NCBI RefSeq assembly: GCF_028751545.1
Contig: NZ_CP071867.1
Span: 1,585,306 to 1,649,305, forward strand
Source of the DNA: Gilliamella sp. B3022
GTDB lineage: Bacteria; Pseudomonadota; Gammaproteobacteria; Enterobacterales; Orbaceae
DNA length: 64,000 nt
Direction: 5' to 3'
Shown here: piece by piece, positions 49,989 through 60,820 of the stretch
Numbering within the stretch: the first letter of the stretch is position 1
How the letters are laid out: every line of letters starts with the position of its first letter
Position numbers and translations under genes: made by a program
The notes under the pieces: model-generated
Told to the model about the DNA's origin: nothing
Database searches by the model: none
Seen by the model: the letters and a program-made list of their open reading frames with translations, nothing else

Positions 49989-50897
49989 ATGGTTGATAAA
50001 GTTGCCATATTATATGGTGGTACCTCTGCAGAGCGAGAAGTGTCGCTTAAATCAGGTAATGCGGTTCTAACCGGTTTATTAGCAAATGGTATTGATGCAC
50101 ATCTTATTGATACAAAAGATCACCCTATAACTAATTTAAAACAAGAAGGATACACCAAGGCTTTTGTAATTTTACATGGGCGAGGTGGTGAAGATGGTAT
50201 TGTTCAGGCAATATTGACTTATCAAAATATTCCTTATACTGGCAGTGACGTATTGTCTTCAGCATTAACAATGGACAAATTAAAAACTAAATTAGTTTGG
50301 AAATCATTAGGTTTACCTGTTGCTGATTATGTAATGGTGGAAAAAACGCAATCCATTGATATTGACGATATTGTTAAACAATTGGGTTTACCCTTGTTTG
50401 TTAAACCTAGTCATGAAGGTTCAAGTGTAGGTATGACTAGGGTTAATCAAGTATCGGAATTAAAAGCTGCCCTTGAGATTGCTTTTAAATATGATAGTGT
50501 TGTGATGGTTGAATCATTTTTATCAGGTCCAGAATTTACAGTGGCAATAGTAGGAGATGAAGTTTTACCTTCAATTTACATTAAGCCATCTACCCAATTT
50601 TATGATTATGATGCAAAGTATTTATCAGACTCAACTCAATATTTTTGTCCAAGTGGATTATCTGATGAAAAAGAACAAGAAATCCGTAAATTAGCTTTGG
50701 ATGCTTATAAAGCTGTTGGTTGCAGAGGTTGGGGAAGAGTCGATATTATGTTTGATGATAGTCAAAAACCATATTTACTTGAAGTTAATACTGCTCCTGG
50801 TATGACAGATCATAGCTTAGTTCCAATGGCAGCTAAACAACATGGTTGGTCATTTAATCAACTAGTTAGCCAGATATTACAACTAGCAGCAGTTTAA
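49989..50897 (+). CDS. ddlB: D-alanine--D-alanine ligase B
   Basis: ATP-grasp enzyme joining two D-alanines for MurF. It has 302 residues (E. coli DdlB 306). Motifs: YGGTSAEREVSLKSG, LHGRGGEDGIVQ, MDKLKTK, PLFVKPSHEGSSVGM, then the Mg2+ site YLLEVNTAPGMTDHSL. It lies in its usual place between murC and ftsQ. Confidence 0.97.
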   Translation: MVDKVAILYGGTSAEREVSLKSGNAVLTGLLANGIDAHLIDTKDHPITNLKQEGYTKAFVILHGRGGEDGIVQAILTYQNIPYTGSDVLSSALTMDKLKTKLVWKSLGLPVADYVMVEKTQSIDIDDIVKQLGLPLFVKPSHEGSSVGMTRVNQVSELKAALEIAFKYDSVVMVESFLSGPEFTVAIVGDEVLPSIYIKPSTQFYDYDAKYLSDSTQYFCPSGLSDEKEQEIRKLALDAYKAVGCRGWGRVDIMFDDSQKPYLLEVNTAPGMTDHSLVPMAAKQHGWSFNQLVSQILQLAAV

Positions 50898-50909
50898 CTG
50901 GCTAATTTT

Positions 50910-51737
50910 ATGAAACAAGTTAGACAAGCAGCACATAGAAGAGATGAAAGAAGAAGGCTGCTTATTTTTCGCAGTAAAGAACATTTGATGGGATTTTTGT
51001 TCTTTATTGTGATTATTCTAATAAGTGCTTGGATTGTAAAAAGCATTAAAAACTGGATGGATGATCCTGAACAAATGGTACTGTCACAGTTAACATTAAG
51101 TGGTGAGCACATTTTTACAACAGAAGATGATCTTCGTGAGGCAATTTTAGGATTAGGTTTGCCTAATACTTATGTTGGGCAAGATGTTGTTGATATTCAG
51201 CAAGAAATAATGAGATTTCCATGGGTTAAGCAAGCGAGTGTGCGAAAACAGTGGCCGGATAGATTAATTGTCTACGTAGAAGACTATAAGCCAGCCTATT
51301 ATTGGAATGATTTGTTTTTTCTTGATAAAAAAGGAAATGTTTTTAGTGTGCCATCGGATCGTATCGCTGATTTAAAGTTATCAAGGCTTTATGGTCCAGA
51401 GGGTAAAGCTAAATCTGTACTTGAAAATTATTATAAATTAGAAAATCTTTCTAAAAAATTAGCTAATAATCAGTTGGCATTACAGATTAACGCTACAATA
51501 TCTGATGAGCGTAATTCTTTACAACTGATGGTTACACAATGTATAGCTGGTGTATGCGATGAAAATCAGGAAATAAAATTAGTGTTGGGAAATAAAAACA
51601 TTGAAGAACGTTATGAGCAATTTATTAGATTGTTTCCTGAAATTAAGTCAAAAACGCCGGTTGATGAAAGAATAATAGTCGCTGATTTACGTTATGAAAA
51701 TGGTATTTCAGTACAAACAGAGAAAATAGCGCAGTAA
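50910..51737 (+). CDS. ftsQ: Cell division protein FtsQ
   Basis: Bitopic divisome protein (FtsQLB) with 275 residues. A basic cytoplasmic N-terminus (KQVRQAAHRRDERRR) is followed by one membrane helix (MGFLFFIVIILISAWIV), a POTRA domain (LTLSGEHIFTTEDDLREAI to VRKQWPDRLIVYVED) and the beta domain that binds FtsB/FtsL (AYYWNDLFFLDKKGNVF). It lies 12 bases after ddlB and 21 before ftsA. Confidence 0.96.
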   Translation: MKQVRQAAHRRDERRRLLIFRSKEHLMGFLFFIVIILISAWIVKSIKNWMDDPEQMVLSQLTLSGEHIFTTEDDLREAILGLGLPNTYVGQDVVDIQQEIMRFPWVKQASVRKQWPDRLIVYVEDYKPAYYWNDLFFLDKKGNVFSVPSDRIADLKLSRLYGPEGKAKSVLENYYKLENLSKKLANNQLALQINATISDERNSLQLMVTQCIAGVCDENQEIKLVLGNKNIEERYEQFIRLFPEIKSKTPVDERIIVADLRYENGISVQTEKIAQ

Positions 51738-51758
51738 GGAATCAATAAAGGCTGAAAT

Positions 51759-53012
51759 ATGAAAGCAACAGAAAAAAAATTGGTTGTTGGATTAGAAGTT
51801 GGTACCTCTAAAGTACTTGCTCTCGTTGGTGAAGTTCTTCCCGATGGTATTATAAATATTATCGGTGTAGGTCATTGCCCATCAAAAGGGGTTGATAAAG
51901 GTGGTGTTAACGATCTCGAGTCGGTAGTGAAATCAATCCAACGAGCAGTTGATCAAGCAGAGCTAATGGCTGACTGCCAGATATCTTCCGTTTATTTAAG
52001 CCTTTCAGGAAAACATATTCGTTGTCAAAATGAAATTGGTATGGTGCCAATTGCAGAAGAAGAAGTGACAGCAGAAGATGTTGAAAATGTTGTGCATACA
52101 GCAAAATCAGTTCGAATTTTAGATGAACACCGTATACTGCATGTGATTGCTCAAGAATATTCTATTGATTTACAGGAAGGGATAAAAAATCCAATCGGTT
52201 TATCAGGTGTACGAATGAAAGCAAAAGTACACTTAGTTACTTGTCATAACGATATGGCAAGAAATATTGTAAAAGCTGTTGAACGTTGTGGATTGAAGGT
52301 GGATCAACTTATTTTTTCTGGTTTAGCTTCTAGCTATGCCGTATTAACTGATGATGAAAAAGAACTTGGTGTCTGTGTCATTGATATGGGGGGAGGGACA
52401 ATGGATGTAACTGTCTATACAGGTGGTGCATTACGACATTCCGTTGTCATACCTTATGCAGGAAATGTAGTTACTAGTGATATTGCTTATGCATTTGGTG
52501 CACCTCCGATGGATGCTGAAAATATTAAAATCCGTTATGGATGTGCCGTAGGCTCGCTAATTGGTAAAGATGAAGTGATTGATGTGCCAAGTGTTGGTGG
52601 AAGGCCATCACGTTCTTTGCAAAGACAAACGCTTGCTGATGTCATTGAACCCCGATATTCAGAGCTTCTTTCATTAGTACAAAAAGAGTTGCTCACATTA
52701 CAAGATGAGCTGAAAAAACAAAATGTCAAATATCAATTAGCAGCAGGGATTGTATTAACCGGTGGCGCAGCACAAATTAAAGGAATGGTTGAATGTGCTG
52801 AAAAAGTTTTTCAAAATCAAGTGCGTATAGGTCATCCTTTAAATATTTCGGGCTTAACGGATTATGTACAAAAACCTTATTGCTCAACAGCAGTAGGATT
52901 ATTGCATTATGGAAAACAGAGTTTATTAAATGATGACTCTAAAGATAGTGATAAATCATCATTAAAAGGGATAGCTAAACGTTTGACCGGTTGGTTTAAA
53001 AAAGAATTTTAG
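51759..53012 (+). CDS. ftsA: Cell division protein FtsA
   Basis: Actin-like protein tethering FtsZ to the membrane. It has 417 residues (E. coli 420). VVGLEVGTSKVLALVGE is the phosphate-1 loop, GGGTMDVTVY the phosphate-2 loop, and GIVLTGGAAQIKGM the adenosine motif. The C-terminal amphipathic membrane-targeting helix is GIAKRLTGWFKKEF. It is separated from ftsZ by 81 bases that may hold an ftsZ promoter. Confidence 0.97.
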   Translation: MKATEKKLVVGLEVGTSKVLALVGEVLPDGIINIIGVGHCPSKGVDKGGVNDLESVVKSIQRAVDQAELMADCQISSVYLSLSGKHIRCQNEIGMVPIAEEEVTAEDVENVVHTAKSVRILDEHRILHVIAQEYSIDLQEGIKNPIGLSGVRMKAKVHLVTCHNDMARNIVKAVERCGLKVDQLIFSGLASSYAVLTDDEKELGVCVIDMGGGTMDVTVYTGGALRHSVVIPYAGNVVTSDIAYAFGAPPMDAENIKIRYGCAVGSLIGKDEVIDVPSVGGRPSRSLQRQTLADVIEPRYSELLSLVQKELLTLQDELKKQNVKYQLAAGIVLTGGAAQIKGMVECAEKVFQNQVRIGHPLNISGLTDYVQKPYCSTAVGLLHYGKQSLLNDDSKDSDKSSLKGIAKRLTGWFKKEF

Positions 53013-53093
53013 CTAATATATTACAAGAACTTCGTGGACATTGCAGGCGGTTATCTGTACAATGTTCGTAGAGCGTAAATTTGGAGATAAGTT

Positions 53094-54233
53094 ATGTTTG
53101 AGCCTATGGTTGCAGATGATGAACCAGCAGCAGTCATTAAAGTTATTGGTGTAGGTGGTGGTGGCGGTAACGCTGTCGAACATATGATTGCTGAACATAT
53201 CGAAGGTGTAGAGTTTTTTGCGGCAAATACAGATGCACAAGCATTGCGAAGAATTAAGGTAGGTCAAACTATCCAAATCGGTACCAATGTTACTAAAGGA
53301 CTTGGTGCTGGAGCCAATCCTGAAGTGGGTAGAAACTCTGCTGAGGAAGATCGTGAAGTAATTCGTAGTGCTATTGAAGGTGCTGACATGGTGTTTATTG
53401 CTGCTGGAATGGGTGGTGGCACAGGAACAGGTGCAGCACCAGTAGTTGCTGAAATAGCTAAAGAGTTAGGTATTTTAACTGTTGCTGTTGTGACTAAACC
53501 TTTCGGTTTTGAAGGTAAAAAGCGCATGGCTTTTGCTGAGCAAGGTATAGCTGAATTAGCAAAGCATGTAGATTCGCTTATTACGATACCAAATGATAAA
53601 TTATTAAAGGTGTTAGGTCGTGGAGTTAAACTGCTTGATGCTTTTGCAGCAGCTAATGGCGTGTTAAAAGGTGCAGTGCAAGGTATTGCAGAGCTGATTA
53701 CTAAACCAGGTCATATTAACGTTGACTTTGCCGATGTCAGAACGGTTATGTCTGAAATGGGATATGCTATGATGGGTTCAGGCTGTGCGAGTGGTGATAA
53801 TCGTGCTGAAGAAGCGGCTGAAATGGCAATTTCAAGCCCTTTACTTGAAGATATTGATTTATCGGGAGCTCGTGGTGTCCTTGTCAATGTTACAGCTGGT
53901 TTAGATCTTGGATTAGAAGAGTTTGAAACAGTGGGTAGTACAGTTAGAGCTTTTGCTTCTGATAACGCGACTGTTGTGGTTGGTACGACTTTTGATCCAG
54001 ATATGTCAGATGAGATTCGAGTAACGGTTGTAGCAACAGGTATTGGTATGGACAAACGTCCAGAAGTAAAAATAGCTAAACCAATGACTCAAAATCCATT
54101 ATTTGGTCAAAGTGGTAATTTAGGACAACAAGAAGAGAGATTAGCTAAAGTTGTGAATGAACAAGGTATTTCTCCTCTTGAAGAAAATAAAATTTTAGAT
54201 ATTCCTGCATTTATCCGTAAGCAGGCAAATTAG
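53094..54233 (+). CDS. ftsZ: Cell division protein FtsZ
   Basis: Tubulin-like GTPase forming the division ring. It has 379 residues (E. coli 383). The GTP-binding signature GGGTGTG lies at 107-113, NTDAQAL and the T7 loop [11 protein letters not shown] follow, and the C-terminal conserved peptide [12 protein letters not shown] binds FtsA/ZipA. The linker before the peptide is short, about 45 residues. Confidence 0.98.
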   Translation: MFEPMVADDEPAAVIKVIGVGGGGGNAVEHMIAEHIEGVEFFAANTDAQALRRIKVGQTIQIGTNVTKGLGAGANPEVGRNSAEEDREVIRSAIEGADMVFIAAGMGGGTGTGAAPVVAEIAKELGILTVAVVTKPFGFEGKKRMAFAEQGIAELAKHVDSLITIPNDKLLKVLGRGVKLLDAFAAANGVLKGAVQGIAELITKPGHINVDFADVRTVMSEMGYAMMGSGCASGDNRAEEAAEMAISSPLLEDIDLSGARGVLVNVTAGLDLGLEEFETVGSTVRAFASDNATVVVGTTFDPDMSDEIRVTVVATGIGMDKRPEVKIAKPMTQNPLFGQSGNLGQQEERLAKVVNEQGISPLEENKILDIPAFIRKQAN

Positions 54234-54300
54234 TATTGAACTTAGTTGATTTTTTATTGTCTAATATTTCAGTAAAAACAAATAGAATAGTAGGTGCAAA

Positions 54301-55215
54301 GTGAAACAAAGAACATTAAAAAAGACAATACAAGCGACAGGTGTTGGTTTGCATACTGGCAAAAAAGTTACTTTGACCTTACGTCCCGCACCTGAAAACA
54401 CAGGGGTTATTTATCGTCGTACTGATTTAAATCCGTATGTGGATTTCCCTGTTGATGCTAAATCTGTGCGTGATACTATGCTTTGTACATGTCTAGTGAA
54501 TGAAGATAATGTTCGCATTTCAACTGTTGAGCATATTAATTCAGCATTAGCAGGTCTTGGTATCGATAATATTATTATTGAAGTTAATGCGCCAGAAATT
54601 CCAATTATGGATGGTAGTGCAAGTCCATTTGTATATTTATTACTTGATGCAGGTATTACTGAACAAAATGCATTAAAAAGATTTTTGCGAGTTAAAGAAA
54701 CAGTTCGAGTTGAAAACGGCGATAAATGGGCAGAATTAAGACCGTATAATGGTTTTAGATTAGATTTTACTATCGACTTCCATCATCCGGCTATTGATAG
54801 TAGCTCACAGCGTTATCAATTAGATTTTTCGTCTGAATCTTTTATTCGCCAAATTAGCCGAGCAAGAACATTTGGTTTTATGCGAGATATTGAAGCGTTA
54901 CAATCAAAAGGGTTATGCTTAGGTGGTAGTTTGGATTGTGCTATTGTTGTTGATGACTACAAAGTACTTAATGAAGATGGTTTACGTTTTGAAGATGAAT
55001 TTGTTCGTCATAAAATGCTTGATACTATTGGTGATTTATTCATGAGTGGTCATAACATGATTGGTGAAGTTGTTTGTTATAAATCAGGTCATGCTTTAAA
55101 TAACCAATTATTACAATCATTGTTGGTAAACCAAGAAGCATGGGAATATGTAACATTTACTGAAGAGCAAAATGTTCCACTTGCTTTAGGTACACAACAA
55201 CTTGTTTTAGCATAA
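54301..55215 (+). CDS. lpxC: UDP-3-O-acyl-N-acetylglucosamine deacetylase LpxC
   Basis: Zinc deacetylase committing UDP-acyl-GlcNAc to lipid A synthesis. It has 304 residues (E. coli 305). The GTG start yields MKQRTLKK; zinc ligands His78, His237 and Asp241 and catalytic His264 are all in place, one less than E. coli numbering. It is the last gene of the cluster, with a hairpin terminator following. secM/secA, which follow lpxC in E. coli, are replaced by yfbR. Confidence 0.98.
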   Translation: MKQRTLKKTIQATGVGLHTGKKVTLTLRPAPENTGVIYRRTDLNPYVDFPVDAKSVRDTMLCTCLVNEDNVRISTVEHINSALAGLGIDNIIIEVNAPEIPIMDGSASPFVYLLLDAGITEQNALKRFLRVKETVRVENGDKWAELRPYNGFRLDFTIDFHHPAIDSSSQRYQLDFSSESFIRQISRARTFGFMRDIEALQSKGLCLGGSLDCAIVVDDYKVLNEDGLRFEDEFVRHKMLDTIGDLFMSGHNMIGEVVCYKSGHALNNQLLQSLLVNQEAWEYVTFTEEQNVPLALGTQQLVLA

Positions 55216-55245
55216 AATTCTAAAGTAATACATTTTAATCGATTG

Positions 55246-55278
55246 AACGCTTCCAATTATATGGAGGCGTTTTTATTT
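55246..55278 (+). terminator. Rho-independent terminator at the end of the dcw cluster
   Basis: Stem AACGCTTCCA / TGGAGGCGTT (one G-T pair), 6-base loop, followed by TTTATTTTTT. Located between lpxC and yfbR. Confidence 0.9.
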
Positions 55279-55298
55279 TTTAAAAAAGAGATTTTTAT

Positions 55299-55892
55299 AT
55301 GAACGGCAGCCATTTTTTTGCTCATTTATCACGATTAAAATTAATTAATCGTTGGCCATTAATGCGTAATGTGAGAACTGAAAATGTATCTGAACATAGT
55401 TTGCAAGTTGCTTTTATTGCACATGCCTTAGCAATTATTAAAAATAAAAAATTTAATGGTAATGTTAATCCTGAACGAATTGCATTATTGGCTATGTATC
55501 ATGATGTTTCAGAAGTAATAACAGGAGATTTACCAACACCAACGAAATATTATAACCCACAAATCACGGTTGAATATAAAAAGATTGAAAAAATAGCACA
55601 GCATAAGCTTATAAATATGCTTCCTAAAGAGTTACAAGATGAGTTTAAATTATTAATTGATGATGACTATTATGATGAAGCAGAAAAAAGTATAGTAAAG
55701 CAAGCTGATGCATTATGTGCGTATTTAAAAACGATTGAGGAACTGAGTGCTGGCAATAATGAATTTAGATTAGCAGAACAGCGTTTAAAAAAAACCTTAT
55801 CACAACGTCATAGTCCTGAAATGGACTATTTTTTAGAAGTCTTTGTTCCAAGTTTTAAGTTATCTTTAGATGAAATCACTATGGATTATTAG
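55299..55892 (+). CDS. yfbR: 5'-deoxynucleotidase YfbR
   Basis: HD-domain phosphohydrolase that dephosphorylates deoxyribonucleoside 5'-monophosphates. It has 197 residues (E. coli 199). Metal ligands His33, His68-Asp69 and Asp137 are at the same positions as in E. coli. The N-terminus [20 protein letters not shown] is nearly identical. Its start lies only 21 bases after the dcw terminator, so its promoter must overlap that hairpin or it relies on read-through. Confidence 0.95.
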   Translation: MNGSHFFAHLSRLKLINRWPLMRNVRTENVSEHSLQVAFIAHALAIIKNKKFNGNVNPERIALLAMYHDVSEVITGDLPTPTKYYNPQITVEYKKIEKIAQHKLINMLPKELQDEFKLLIDDDYYDEAEKSIVKQADALCAYLKTIEELSAGNNEFRLAEQRLKKTLSQRHSPEMDYFLEVFVPSFKLSLDEITMDY

Positions 55893-55977
55893 TAGATTTT
55901 AATATTCAAAAAAATGATTATTGAGGTCTAGATGCTCATAAAAAATATATGCAACATCCTATTGTTATTTTAGATGA

Positions 55978-58286
55978 TTAAAAATTAAATTTAGCAAGCA
56001 CAGTAATATAGTTTGAGTTTGTCTTGCTTTCGCCAAAATATTGATAGTCAATATTAAGATCAATAAGATTATAATTATAGGTTAGTTCCAATCCTAGATT
56101 GTATTGATTATTAGATCGATTAGAGGTATGGGAACTCATTTTAGATATTCCATTAATTCCATTGATAGTGATATCACTATCAAATTCATTATGACTTAAA
56201 TTAACTGTATATCCTGATTTTAGAAAATTAAATAATCAATTTTCAGATCCAGAGGAATTAATAATGTCGAATTTGATGCTTTACCATATTTAACTAGGTC
56301 AATTTTATTATAGCTAGCATTATGTGAACTGTTTTCTGTATAGAGATAATTTAAACTTATACTAGGCGTTAAATTTAACTTTCTTTAACTTGCCAATTAT
56401 ATCCAATAGTATTCCCAATATTCCAAGTATTACTGTGAAATTTCTCATTAATTGAATAATAATTATCATAGGTATTAAGATGATTTTTCCATAAGTGTAA
56501 CCAACATAAGCAGAAATTATAATATTATTTGGAAAACTATAGCCAGAATATAATTGGATTCGATAATTACTTATATCGGAATTATTCGAGGATGCAGCAT
56601 TATCTTTGTATTTACCCGAAGTATAACTCAACGTTGTGCCGACTAAAAAATTATCAATTATTTTTTTATCATATCCTACTATGAAACCACTAGATGTATA
56701 TTTGTATCCAGAGATGTCATAGTCATTATTTGTATTTCGAGTATAATTAAACGAATGCATTGTGATTTCTGTTAAATGTAATCCATGATGATTATTGTAT
56801 AATCCTGCTAAATTCTTGTTGAAATATAGAGCTGTATTTCTATTTTCAATTGCCAAATTTCCTTTTCCTATAGCTGCTAGAATTTCCCAATTCAAATCTC
56901 CAGCTAAAGATTTATCAGAACTTACATTGCCATTTTCGGCTATATTGTAAAGTGATTCGTACGATACTTTTGCTAAATTTTGAGCAAAAACCTTGAGCAA
57001 TATTTTTAATTTGAGTACCTAATTGCTCATAGTAACGATAAATTTGTCGTTCTGCCGCCAATTTTGCATGATGTAGATCACTGAAATTGGTTACATTGCT
57101 TGCATTTACAAATTGAAGTTTATTTCCTATTTTTTTAAAGTTTAAATCACCATAAATATTTTGAATTAGTGGGTTTAGTTTCACCATCATTAATATTAGA
57201 AATATTTAATGAATTATTTGCAGATAAAACGGTAGCATTTATTTCAGAGGAACTATATTTGAGACTGTATTTAATAAAATCATCGATTGCAGAGATTTTA
57301 GCGTAAGATAAGATATTAACATTATCTCCATGAATATTGTTATACTGTTTGGTCTCTGATATTCCAAAATTAAGCGTTCCAGCAATATTCAAATGGGAAG
57401 TATGATTATTGTGATCACTTATATGTAATGAACCTTTAGATGACTCTATAGTGGCTGTTTTATCAATATTAAGTTGTCCATTAGATGAAAGTTTTACAAA
57501 ACCATCCCCTCTACTGGAAGTTAATTGACCTTTATCCATCACATCAAAATTACCACCACGACTCAAATCAACAGTTGCCCCACGCATAATGATCATTTTT
57601 CCGGTTTTTCCTATTAAAACAGAGGATCTTTGAATATCATTATTGGTTGTTTCTAATACTGTTTTAGCACCGATAATTTCTATATCGCCACCAGTTAGAT
57701 TAAAACTACGTGTAATAAGTCTTGCAGGAGATGATGATGTTCCTGCTAAATGGTTATCACCACTACGGATATTAGTATCACCTTCTACCTTCACTGTTGT
57801 CCCCGTACCCATGACGTTACCAGATAAAATCATGAGCCCGCCTCTTTTTTTGTCTGCACCTAATTCAACATTAATGTTTCCTGTTACATGTACATCAATA
57901 TTATAATCGATAGGAGCATACGGAAAATCAGTATGCAGCCCTAAATACTCGGTAAAGAACTTGGTATCGAATTTACCAATCCAAGTATCATTAAAAATTT
58001 GAAAATTACCATTAACCGTCATATTGATATCACTGTTAGCAATGGAAGCAGATTCTTTTGCCGTTTTACCAGTAAAACCAAGATGAAATGATCCCTTATT
58101 ATGAACGATTAAACTATCGGATGTTGTAATATTGATAGGTAGATTAATATTGTTTGTTAGAAAATAACGTTCATTAATCTGATTAAAGGGTAAGACAATA
58201 TCTGTTGATGCATCATAATTATAAGCATTAGCATAACTTGTGCCAAATACAGTTGTTATGAGAAAAGAAATTGGTTTGATCTTCAT
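55978..58286 (-). pseudogene. Autotransporter (type V secretion) gene broken by five frameshifts
   Basis: Read on the minus strand, a signal peptide (MKIKPISFLITTVFGTSYANA) starts a Ser/Thr/Asn/Gly-rich beta-helix passenger (motifs TGGDIEIIGAK, LNIAGTLNFG) that stays open to 57147. The rest is in pieces. The frame must change at about 57174-57176, 56986-56990, 56484-56488, 56380-56382 and 56224-56227, each at a short A/T run: the first two fit one extra base, the last three one missing base. With these restored the frame runs without a nonsense codon to 55978 as about 769 residues. It ends in a typical beta-barrel with terminal ITVLAKFNF. As written the product would be a secreted passenger fragment without a translocator, hence non-functional unless the indels are sequence errors. 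Confidence 0.85.
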
Positions 58287-58411
58287 TGTTTTATTTAAAA
58301 AATTTTTATAAAGAAATGAAATGATAAACGATTAAAAATGATAATCAATAAATTATAAATTGAGTGTATATTGATTTAACTGAATATCTGATTATTTGAA
58401 AGCAGTAAAAA

Positions 58412-59083
58412 TTATTTTTTATAAATATAATGTTTTACAGGACGGCCAATAGATAAATAAGTCAAATAACTTTCAAGTTCGCCTAATTCTTCTAAATAAT
58501 CGAGATATTTTTTTAAAGATATCCTTGATAAAGTAATTAGTTTAACAATATTGCTCATTGAAAATTCTTTATTATAGTTAATAATAACCTCTCTAACTTT
58601 TTTTAGTGTTTGGCTATCAATACCTTTAGGAAGATTTTTATATTGAATAGTAGGTTTTGCAAAAATCCGATCATCTAACTGATGTTGATTAAGTCTTGTT
58701 GAGGATGATAATAAACGAATGCGTTCTTGATATGAAATAAGTGCTATTCTTAATCGCTCAAAAGTAAAAGGTTTAACTATATAATCAATTACTCCTAACC
58801 GTAATGCTGTTTGGATATCACTAGCGTTACATGCAGCTGTAACCATTATTATATCAATTTGCGGATAACTAATACGTATATGTTGTAAAAGTTCAAGCCC
58901 ATTTAGTTTTGGCATAAAGACATCAAGTAAAATGAGATCAATATGGTTATCATGAATAAAATGTAATGCTTGTTCTCCATCATTGACATTAGCAATTAAA
59001 TTGAAACCTGTGATCATTTGTAAATATTTTTTGTTTAATTCAGCAACCATAGGATCATCTTCAACTATTAAAACTTCAATCAT
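58412..59083 (-). CDS. CitB/DcuR-family response regulator
   Basis: A 223-residue two-component regulator. The receiver domain has phospho-acceptor Asp54 (LILLDVFMPKLNG), acidic pair Asp9-Asp10 and Lys104 (IVKPF). It is followed by a linker and a C-terminal HTH of the CitB/DpiA/DcuR type (SMSNIVKLITLSRISLKKYLDYLEELG). The start overlaps the end of the kinase gene by 8 bases, so the pair is translationally coupled. It presumably activates the adjacent transporter and malic enzyme genes. Confidence 0.92.
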   Translation of the reverse strand: MIEVLIVEDDPMVAELNKKYLQMITGFNLIANVNDGEQALHFIHDNHIDLILLDVFMPKLNGLELLQHIRISYPQIDIIMVTAACNASDIQTALRLGVIDYIVKPFTFERLRIALISYQERIRLLSSSTRLNQHQLDDRIFAKPTIQYKNLPKGIDSQTLKKVREVIINYNKEFSMSNIVKLITLSRISLKKYLDYLEELGELESYLTYLSIGRPVKHYIYKK

Positions 59084-60704
59084 GAATTTCTTTCTCTCTA
59101 TAGATCTCTTTCAAAGGTAATAATACTTTAAAACAGGCACCTTTTTTATTATCTAAATCACATAATTGAATATAACCATTTAATTCATCAATGCTTGCTA
59201 AAACCAAATAAAGTCCAATCCCTCGATTATCCCCTTTAGTTGAATATCCTTTTTGAAAAATATAGTGTGTATCTTCTTCAGAAATACCTTTACCATTATC
59301 ATTAATTTCCATTTGAAAGGTCTGATTGGATATAATTAAATTCACATCTATCTGTTTTTTATCTAAAAATTGAACTGCATCTAAACCATTATCAATGAGA
59401 TTACCAAGAATTGTTATCAAACCATGTGTTACAGAGGGATTGGGAATCACTTTTAATTCACCATCAACATTCAAAGATAGACTAACACCTAGTTCTCTCG
59501 CCCTGATAAATTTGCTGTTTAAGAAACCAGCAAGAATAGGATCTTTTATTGTTTGACTAATCACATTTGATTCAGCTTGTTTATTACCTATTATTTCCTT
59601 CAAGTACTCAATGAGTTCTTGCTTATTATTGTTGCATGCTAAACCATAAATTACATGTAATTTATTGTTGAATTCATGAGATTGAGAACGTAATGCATCG
59701 ACATACCGATTCACACCGGTAAGATTTTCGGCCAACTGTCGAACCTCAGTCATATCCCGAAACGAAGCAATGGCTCCAACTAATGATTCTCTTACAAACA
59801 AAGGTGTCCTATTGGTAAGAATCACAACACCATTAATGTTTTGTTCACAATCATATTGTGCAACACCAGTCATCATGACTTCATATAATCGGGTATTGGG
59901 AATAATGTCATCAATTTGATGTCCAATAATATTCTCTTTACTGTTATTAATGCGTAATATGCGCCTTGCTTCATTGTTAATTTGGGTAATAAAGCCTTGA
60001 CGATTAACCACAACGATACCTTCTTTAACTGTTCTTATAATTGCATTTCTTTCTTCAAATAGCTGCGCCATTTCTAATGGCTCAAGTCCATGTAGGATTT
60101 TTTTTATATTACGAGAAAGCAATGAGGCCAAAATGATAGCAATGACTAATGATGCAACCAGTGATAACCAAATTGGTTGACTTGTCTTTGCAGCTAAATG
60201 ATCAATTTTCTTTAGAGTTTGACCTACCAGTATTCCGCCAATTTGATGATTGTGTTCATTAAAAATAGGGCTAAATGCACGTACAGAGTTACCTAAAGTT
60301 CCTTTAGCGATTGATGTGTAAGATTCACCTTTTAATGCTCTTTGTTCATCACCGCCAACAACGAATCGACCTATTTTATTTTTATCAGGATGAGAGTAAC
60401 GTACACCTTGCATATTGAAAATGACGACAAAATCGACTTGCGTCAATCTTCGGATTTGTTCAGTATTTATTTGAATAAAATCTAGATTTAGTGGGGTTGG
60501 GCTTTGCATTTTATCAATAAAATCATTTGAATTTGAAATTATATTAGCTATTTTTTCAACTTGTTGACGCGAATGATCGAAATACTCGTCGTTCACAACA
60601 TGAATAATGTATATATTTTGTACAATCACTGAAAGTATAAAAACCAAACAAATCAGTGTGATGAGTTTAGCTTTCAGTGTTAATCGATTAAAGAGATACT
60701 TCAT
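59076..60704 (-). CDS. CitA/DcuS-family sensor histidine kinase for C4-dicarboxylate or citrate
   Basis: A 542-residue membrane kinase. TM1 is at about 13-33. The periplasmic PAS-like sensor (about 40-175) has the DcuS-type ligand residues Arg102 and His105 (RYSHP), Arg142 and Phe144 (VRAF). TM2 lies at about 178-197, a cytoplasmic PAS at about 215-320, the SpoOB-type phospho-accepting helix carries His343 (SHEFNNKLHVIYGL), and the HATPase follows (NLIDNGLDA, NGKGISEED, KGDNRGIGLYLV). Conserved ligand residues point to a di- or tricarboxylate. With a malic enzyme and a 2HCT transporter adjacent, malate or citrate is the best guess. Confidence 0.92.
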   Translation of the reverse strand: MKYLFNRLTLKAKLITLICLVFILSVIVQNIYIIHVVNDEYFDHSRQQVEKIANIISNSNDFIDKMQSPTPLNLDFIQINTEQIRRLTQVDFVVIFNMQGVRYSHPDKNKIGRFVVGGDEQRALKGESYTSIAKGTLGNSVRAFSPIFNEHNHQIGGILVGQTLKKIDHLAAKTSQPIWLSLVASLVIAIILASLLSRNIKKILHGLEPLEMAQLFEERNAIIRTVKEGIVVVNRQGFITQINNEARRILRINNSKENIIGHQIDDIIPNTRLYEVMMTGVAQYDCEQNINGVVILTNRTPLFVRESLVGAIASFRDMTEVRQLAENLTGVNRYVDALRSQSHEFNNKLHVIYGLACNNNKQELIEYLKEIIGNKQAESNVISQTIKDPILAGFLNSKFIRARELGVSLSLNVDGELKVIPNPSVTHGLITILGNLIDNGLDAVQFLDKKQIDVNLIISNQTFQMEINDNGKGISEEDTHYIFQKGYSTKGDNRGIGLYLVLASIDELNGYIQLCDLDNKKGACFKVLLPLKEIYREKEIHD

Positions 60705-60820
60705 TTTTATTATTCAATTTTTTAATACCAACATTATTGTTCTAACGTATTAAATACCTACTAACAAAAAAATTATTAGTAGGTGTATTTGAAATAAATT
60801 AGATAATTTCAGAATGATCA

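Noticed and set aside
53711-54055. 114-codon open frame antisense to ftsZ
   Set aside because: Shadow frame of a conserved gene. Its Ser/Thr/Ile-rich sequence is the complement of ftsZ codons and it has no ribosome site.
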